Below, piece after piece: positions 7,161 to 10,984 of a DNA stretch of 10,984 nt. Source of the DNA: Thermoanaerobaculia bacterium. Lineage in GTDB: Bacteria; Acidobacteriota; Thermoanaerobaculia; Multivoradales; JAHEKO01. The position numbers and the translations under genes are program-made. Below the pieces are notes generated by a model. That model was not told the DNA's origin and ran no database searches. It saw nothing but the letters and a program-made list of their open reading frames with translations. Where the stretch lies: NCBI GenBank assembly GCA_029287645.1, contig JARFQS010000515.1, positions 1 through 10,984 of the forward strand, given 5' to 3'. Within the stretch, counting starts at the first letter, position 1; each line of letters opens with the position of its first letter.

Positions 7161-8195
7161 ATGGGTGATATCCGAAACAGTGTGAAGAGGATGGCGGCTT
7201 CGGCTCTGTGTGGTCTCCAGGTCGATCGGCTCCTTCGTCATATCCGCCGCGACAGGCTGGTGGCGGTCATGTACCACGGCGTGACTCGCAACCCGCACGG
7301 CCCGACCCCTTGGACGCAGATACCGGAAGGGGTGTTCGCCCGACAAGTCGAGTTTTTGACGGAGAACTACAATCTCCTGCACCTTTCCGATGTCGTCGAC
7401 CACCTGCAGACAGGAAGGGATCTTCCCGACGGCTCGGCCTTGATCACCTTCGATGACGGCCTCCGCAACAACCTCTCCGTGGCGTTTCCGATTCTGGCCC
7501 ACTACGAGGCACCGGCGGCGATCTTCGTAGCGACGGACTTCATCGGGACCGATCGTTTCTACTGGTTCGACGAGCTGTATCTCATGATGGTGGCCGATCC
7601 GGCTCGTGAGCAGGTGACGTCCCATCTCGAGCAGAGCATCGGCCGGGATCTGCAGGCGCTGGGTCCGGCAGAGGCCTACGGGCTTTCGGTGGAGCATCTC
7701 AAGAGGGTCCCGCAAGAAGAGCTCCAGGAGTTGATGGAGCGGCTGGCGGGGGTTGCCACTCTCGAGCTCGAGGCGTTCAGCGACGATTACTCGGTGCTCG
7801 ACTGGCCGCAGATCGAGCAGCTGCAGGCCTCGGGCCTCGTGGAGTTCGGCGTCCATACCGCCAGCCACCGAATCCTGAGCAGCCTGGAACCAGCCGAGTG
7901 GGGCCGCGAGATCCGCGAATCGCGGCGGCAACTGAGTCGCGCCCTGGGGCGAGAGGCTGTCGCCTTCGCCTACCCGAACGGCGTGCCCGGCATCGACTAC
8001 TCGGAGGTCCACAGGAGCTATCTGCGGGAGTCCGGCTACATCTGCGCCTTCAACACCGATCCGCGACTCGTTCGGTTGAATGCAGGCACCTCCTTCGATA
8101 TCGGCCGTCTTCCCGCCGGCAACGACATCACCTCCGAATCCCCCTTCTTCCGCTTGATGTGCTCTGGCTTTCCCGGGCTGTTCGGAGGGAGCTGA
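7161..8195 (+). CDS. NodB-type polysaccharide deacetylase (CE4-like)
   Basis: A 344-residue protein of the NodB homology superfamily, metal-dependent enzymes that remove N- or O-acetyl groups from polysaccharides. The motifs are in order: the lead-in VAVMYHGV (34-41), motif 1 ITFDDG (95-100) with Asp98 as likely base and Asp99 as metal ligand, motif 2 HTASH with metal-binding His232 and His236, motif 3 FAYPNG (269-274), and a later strand YICAFNTD (293-300). A long helical insertion (about 140-215) separates motifs 1 and 2. The N-terminus is basic (KR, RHIRR) without a clear signal peptide, so the enzyme may work in the cytoplasm or be peripheral. ATG 7161 has only CCAGGG directly before it; an AGGAG at 7138-7142 is better placed for an in-frame CTG at 7149, so the start is not settled. 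The stop lies one base before the next gene. The context supports deacetylation of an EPS amino sugar or intermediate; the substrate is inferred. Confidence 0.9.
   Translation: MGDIRNSVKRMAASALCGLQVDRLLRHIRRDRLVAVMYHGVTRNPHGPTPWTQIPEGVFARQVEFLTENYNLLHLSDVVDHLQTGRDLPDGSALITFDDGLRNNLSVAFPILAHYEAPAAIFVATDFIGTDRFYWFDELYLMMVADPAREQVTSHLEQSIGRDLQALGPAEAYGLSVEHLKRVPQEELQELMERLAGVATLELEAFSDDYSVLDWPQIEQLQASGLVEFGVHTASHRILSSLEPAEWGREIRESRRQLSRALGREAVAFAYPNGVPGIDYSEVHRSYLRESGYICAFNTDPRLVRLNAGTSFDIGRLPAGNDITSESPFFRLMCSGFPGLFGGS
8184..8190 (+). promoter_or_regulatory. Strong Shine-Dalgarno site for the GTG start at 8197
   Basis: GGAGGGA lies inside the last codons of the deacetylase, six bases before the GTG. 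It is the best ribosome site in the window and decides the GTG start of the CelD-like gene, which has no ATG near its N-terminus. Stop and start are separated by one base. Confidence 0.7.
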
Positions 8196-8196
8196 C

Positions 8197-9375
8197 GTGG
8201 GCTCTGCATCTGACTCCGGACCTCTGACGATCGATCGCTTCCGGGTCGGCGACGAGTGGGACCTGCAACGCCTGGAGACCGAGTGGAACCAGTTCGTCGA
8301 GAGCCGCTTCCCGACCTACTTCTGCCGCGACTTCGCCTGGTCGAGAGCCTGGTGGCAGGCCTACGCCCAAGGGGATCGGGTGGAGATCTTTGTACTCCGT
8401 CTCCAGGAGTCGGGAACCATCGTAGGCATCCTTCCCATGTGGGTGAGACGCGAGACCTTCGGAGGCTTCCCCGTTCGCTTGTTGGAGATCCTGGGCCGAG
8501 GCATCGGTTGTGAGGATCTACTCATCGATCAGGATCATGTCGAAGTAGCGGGCCCAGCACTGGCCGAGATCCTGCAGCGCGTCAGATGGGATGTGGCCCG
8601 CTTCTCGAACCTGCGAAATCGAATCACATCACAGTCGCTTCGCTCCACCGGAGAACGGCTCGGCTTCCGTGTGGAGGCCTCGTCGGCTGCGAGGAGCTTC
8701 GTCACGACGGAGGGCAACTTCGACGACTACTTCAACGCCCGAAGATCGTCCTTTCGCAGGAACTATCGAGCCGCGACTCGCCGCGCCGAGGCCATGGGCG
8801 CTCTCTCTTTCCGGAAATGCGATCTCTGGACCATGACAGCCGGGGAAATCGACGCGGCCGCGGACATCGCGAAGCAGAGCTGGCAGTACGAGCAAGGGGG
8901 CAGCCACTTCTGCCACCTCCGCAATGGAAGCCTCATCGAGGGCCTCCGCGAATCTCCGAATCAGCCCTCCGGCGACCCCGAGCTTTGGTTGATGAGCATC
9001 GGGGGCAGGGACATGGCGTTGAACTTATGTGTCTTGAAGGCAGGTCGACTCGAAGGGATCGAGCAGGCATTCATTCAGGCGTACGGAAAGTGCTCTCCTG
9101 GAGTGCTTCTTCTGATGCACGTCATCGAACAGAAGTTCCAGGACCCACAGACCGAAGTTTTCGTCCTTGGCACAGGCGAGGGATACCAGGGGCGCACCTC
9201 CGACGAGTCGGATCCTGTGGAGAACCTGGTCTTCTTTCGGAACAGCCCCTACGGGCGACTGGTCGCCGCGGCCCGCAAATCGGGTCTCTACCAGGCCCTG
9301 AGGCGCAGACAGCGCGGTGGCAGCGTACGTCGAGAGGCTGTCGGAAAGCAACGAGGCACGGACGACAGCGCCTAG
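8197..9375 (+). CDS. CelD/BcsL-type GNAT acetyltransferase (BioF2-like, Acetyltransf_6)
   Basis: A 392-residue GNAT/FemAB-like protein with two related halves. CelD/BcsL-type proteins are found in cellulose and EPS loci and are thought to acylate sugar or polymer amino groups. The N-terminal half has WNQFVESR (30-37), the aromatic stretch PTYFCRDFAWSRAWWQAY (39-56) and VGILPMWV (76-83), as is usual for this group. The C-terminal Acetyltransf_6 half begins SSFRRNYRAATRRAE (184-198) and includes ELWLMSIGGRDMALNLCV (262-279). It continues with AYGKCSPGVLLLMHVIE (295-311) and the end strand VFVLGTGEGYQGR (321-333). GTG is the start, set by GGAGGGA just upstream. The gene is coupled to the deacetylase (1-bp gap), so an order of deacetylation then re-acylation is plausible but not shown. 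The last ~30 residues are highly basic. The stop is 3 bp from the stop of the convergent GT4 gene. The acyl donor and acceptor are unknown. Confidence 0.85.
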   Translation: MGSASDSGPLTIDRFRVGDEWDLQRLETEWNQFVESRFPTYFCRDFAWSRAWWQAYAQGDRVEIFVLRLQESGTIVGILPMWVRRETFGGFPVRLLEILGRGIGCEDLLIDQDHVEVAGPALAEILQRVRWDVARFSNLRNRITSQSLRSTGERLGFRVEASSAARSFVTTEGNFDDYFNARRSSFRRNYRAATRRAEAMGALSFRKCDLWTMTAGEIDAAADIAKQSWQYEQGGSHFCHLRNGSLIEGLRESPNQPSGDPELWLMSIGGRDMALNLCVLKAGRLEGIEQAFIQAYGKCSPGVLLLMHVIEQKFQDPQTEVFVLGTGEGYQGRTSDESDPVENLVFFRNSPYGRLVAAARKSGLYQALRRRQRGGSVRREAVGKQRGTDDSA

Positions 9376-9378
9376 CGG

Positions 9379-10515
9379 TCAGGGCTTCTCGCCGAGGTAG
9401 AGGGCTTCGTACTTCCGGATCATCGAATCGAGATCGAACGACGCCAGGACGCTGTCGCGAGCGCTTCGAGCCAACTCAGCATGGAGCTCCGGATTCTCGA
9501 CCACCTTTGCCAAATGGTCGGCCAAGGTCAACGGCTTACCCAGAGGGGACACGTAACCAGTCTTGCCATCGACGACGATGCGGCGATTCCCCCCCACATC
9601 GGTTACGAAGGCGGGCAAGCCACTGGCCTGGGCTTCCAGGAGTGAGATCGATGTTCCTTCCGTCAGAGATGTGAGGGCGATGGCATCGAACAAGTTCAAG
9701 ACCTGGGGGACATCCTCGCGCACCCCCCAGAAGTGGACCCGTCCTCCGATCTTCAATTCTCGGGCCAATTGCTCGAGCCGAGGGCGCAGGGTTCCGTCTC
9801 CCACCAGAACGAGCCGGCACGGCCTCTCAGTCCTCTCGACCAGCGTCGCGAATGCCTCGAGGAGAAGCTCGTGATTCTTCACCGGCTCGAGGCGACCCAC
9901 CGATCCGATGACAAAGGACCCACGCAGATCGTCCAACTCCTGGGTGGACACACCCGAAAGAACACCGGGCTTGCGTCGCGGCTGGAAGGCCTCGGTATCG
10001 ACACCGTTCAGAACGGTAATCACCTTCCGTCCCACGGGAAGCAGGCGGAGTCGTTCTCGGAAGAAGTCCCTGAGATCATCTGAGACACAGACATGTGCGT
10101 GCGCTCGAACCGTTGGCAGGCCGACACGAACGAGCTCCTTCCATCCCGACTCGACTGGGTGGCCGTGCGAAGTCAGGAGGAGTCGTGGGCTGTGCGGAGC
10201 GAGAAGCGTCATGGCGTAGGCATCCATGAAAGTCCCGCTGTGCGCGTGGACCACATCTGGCTCGAGTCGCGCTGCCAAACGATACAGCTCTCTCAGTCGC
10301 GCTGGTTGTTTCAGTGACCCCATCCTCAGGAGAGCCACGTCGACCCCATCGGCCTCCAGTCCACGGACGAAGTCCACGTCACAAACCCGGAGAACGACGA
10401 TGCGATGGCGGAAACGGGCCTTATCACTGCCTCGGGCGATCGAGGCGACGACCTGTTCGAGACCACCAGCACCAAGTCCCAGGGCGAGATGGCAGATCTT
10501 CAGAGGTGGAGCCAT
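9379..10515 (-). CDS. GT4-family glycosyltransferase (Stp2-like)
   Basis: A 378-residue GT-B retaining glycosyltransferase on the minus strand. I start it at ATG 10515, where the product begins MAPPLKICHLALGLGAGGLEQ, a standard GT4 opening. The open frame continues back to 10704 but that part overlaps the upstream gene and has no family likeness. Marks are the glycine loop LGAGGLEQ (14-21), DVVHAHSG (87-94), SHGHPVESG (116-124), VCVSDDLRDFF (142-152), VLNGVDTEAF (168-177), IGSVGRLEPVKNH (203-215), LVLVGDGTLRPRLEQL (235-250), and an intact EX7E motif EGTSISLLE with Glu286 and Glu294. The pattern is close to sugar transferases associated with PEP-CTERM/EpsH1-type EPS systems (Stp2-like), which is a resemblance, not proof. 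A weak AAGG lies upstream of the start, and the gene overlaps the preceding GNAT by 16 bp, so it is the second gene of a minus-strand pair. The sugar specificity is unknown. Confidence 0.9.
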   Translation of the reverse strand: MAPPLKICHLALGLGAGGLEQVVASIARGSDKARFRHRIVVLRVCDVDFVRGLEADGVDVALLRMGSLKQPARLRELYRLAARLEPDVVHAHSGTFMDAYAMTLLAPHSPRLLLTSHGHPVESGWKELVRVGLPTVRAHAHVCVSDDLRDFFRERLRLLPVGRKVITVLNGVDTEAFQPRRKPGVLSGVSTQELDDLRGSFVIGSVGRLEPVKNHELLLEAFATLVERTERPCRLVLVGDGTLRPRLEQLARELKIGGRVHFWGVREDVPQVLNLFDAIALTSLTEGTSISLLEAQASGLPAFVTDVGGNRRIVVDGKTGYVSPLGKPLTLADHLAKVVENPELHAELARSARDSVLASFDLDSMIRKYEALYLGEKP

Positions 10516-10984
10516 TTCCGAGCCTTGGATATTGCGGCCCTCTTCTGCTGAAGATCTCGAGCCAATCGGGTCAGTAGCGGTGAGCGTCGGAAAAGGACCC
10601 GCAGGCGGCTCGGCCAATACCCCAGAGCGAGCGAAAGCGGGTGGCGAGGATACCAGGCGAGATTGAAGTAGTCGCGTTTCGACGCCTGCCACCTGTCGAG
10701 CCATACCACCTCGGAGAGGGGGTCGATTTCATCCACGTCGGCGCTCGAGTGCGCCTGTTGGAGTATGTGTTGTAAGAGAACGTTGAAAGGCGACAGGTTC
10801 CGGTATTCGGCGTCATAGCCAGATTTCCACATGAAGAGTTTTTCCTGAAATTTCACTGACAGGCTTGCTGCGAGGTCCTTACCATCGACGCTGAGGAATC
10901 CCCAGTGCAGCCAGCCAGCCTTCGCCAGGCGCCGTGCGAGAACGGTATAGAAGTCGATCCGGGTTTGCGAACTGAGAATCGCAC
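10500..10984 (-). CDS. CelD/BcsL-type GNAT acetyltransferase, C-terminal part
   Basis: The frame is open from the right edge to a TGA at 10502-10500, giving about 161 residues without a start, so this is the C-terminal end of a longer gene. The visible part is the Acetyltransf_6 half of a BioF2/CelD-like protein. It has a helix with FYTVLARRLAKAGWLHWGFLS, then SVDGKDLAASLSVKF, the diagnostic GYDAEYRNLSPFNVLLQHIL and a charged strand (DVDEIDPLS). A basic C-terminal region follows. The usual end motif (Gly-x-x-Tyr-Lys type) is replaced by SEVVWLDRWQ. It overlaps the start of the GT4 gene at 10515 by 16 bp, so the two are co-transcribed and probably coupled. It is a second, clearly diverged relative of the GNAT at 8197-9375; the two share only the family pattern (S-P-x-x-L-L) in this part. 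Function: likely acylation of a polysaccharide or precursor; acceptor unknown. Confidence 0.8.
   Translation of the reverse strand, partial: AILSSQTRIDFYTVLARRLAKAGWLHWGFLSVDGKDLAASLSVKFQEKLFMWKSGYDAEYRNLSPFNVLLQHILQQAHSSADVDEIDPLSEVVWLDRWQASKRDYFNLAWYPRHPLSLALGYWPSRLRVLFRRSPLLTRLARDLQQKRAAISKARKWLHL

Noticed and set aside
7099..7185. 28-codon ORF starting at an ATG that overlaps the stop of the second GT4 gene and runs into the deacetylase
   Set aside because: It could be a leader or coupling peptide, but there is no ribosome site and no conservation evidence; a short frame of this size is expected by chance.
6870..8012. Minus-strand open frame of 380 codons across the GT4/deacetylase junction
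   Set aside because: It spans two well-supported genes on the other strand and its product shows no family pattern.
8586..9674. Plus-strand open frame of 362 codons crossing the convergent junction
   Set aside because: It is a shadow of the CelD-like gene and antisense to the GT4 gene; the product is Arg/Pro/Ser-rich, typical of an out-of-frame reading.
1..10984. Insertion sequences, CRISPR arrays, tRNA or rRNA genes, phage genes
   Set aside because: No transposase or integrase motifs, regularly spaced repeats, terminal inverted repeats, or RNA-gene signatures were seen anywhere in the window.

Overview
The window is GC-rich throughout and gene-dense. It carries non-ATG starts (TTG, GTG), stop/start junctions of 0-1 base, and mostly weak Shine-Dalgarno sites. 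Every confidently recognised gene but one belongs to the assembly or decoration of a surface polysaccharide; the exception is a YetA-like glycan-active protein. This is therefore part of an exopolysaccharide or capsule locus of a high-GC Gram-negative-type bacterium. The gene set (several GT4 transferases, a NodB deacetylase, CelD-type acetyltransferases, MBOAT plus SGNH) resembles exosortase/PEP-CTERM-associated EPS loci. No exosortase, polymerase, flippase, chain-length regulator or initiating transferase lies in the window. The phylum cannot be fixed from this sequence; Acidobacteriota, Myxococcota-like and related groups are guesses only.

Layout. (1) 1-1614, minus strand: an SGNH/AlgX-type protein (541-1614) followed after 1 base by an AlgI-type MBOAT O-acetyltransferase that runs off the left edge (1-539). 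(2) 1615-1878: a divergent intergenic region, with a doubtful small minus-strand ORF. (3) 1879-8195 and 8197-9375, plus strand: a large PcRGLX/YetA-like (PL26-like) glycan-active protein, a 173-bp gap containing a perfect 7-bp dyad, two GT4 glycosyltransferases joined by an ATGA overlap, a NodB-type polysaccharide deacetylase, and a CelD/BcsL-type GNAT that starts on GTG one base after the deacetylase stop. (4) 9379-10984, minus strand: a third GT4 transferase, preceded by a second CelD-type GNAT that is cut by the right edge and overlaps it by 16 bp. The two blocks converge with only 3 bp between stop codons.

Inferred joint role. Three GT4 enzymes build a repeat unit from nucleotide sugars. 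The deacetylase could expose amino groups on N-acetylated sugars, the two CelD-like acyltransferases could re-acylate amino groups, and MBOAT plus SGNH would add O-acetyl groups during export. The YetA-like protein has no visible signal peptide, so it may act on glycan or oligosaccharide inside the cell. The polymer structure cannot be read from the sequence. Nothing seen looks like a wholly new system. The least explained items are the YetA-like protein in this setting, the paired CelD-like enzymes around a deacetylase, and the divergent region at 1615-1878.
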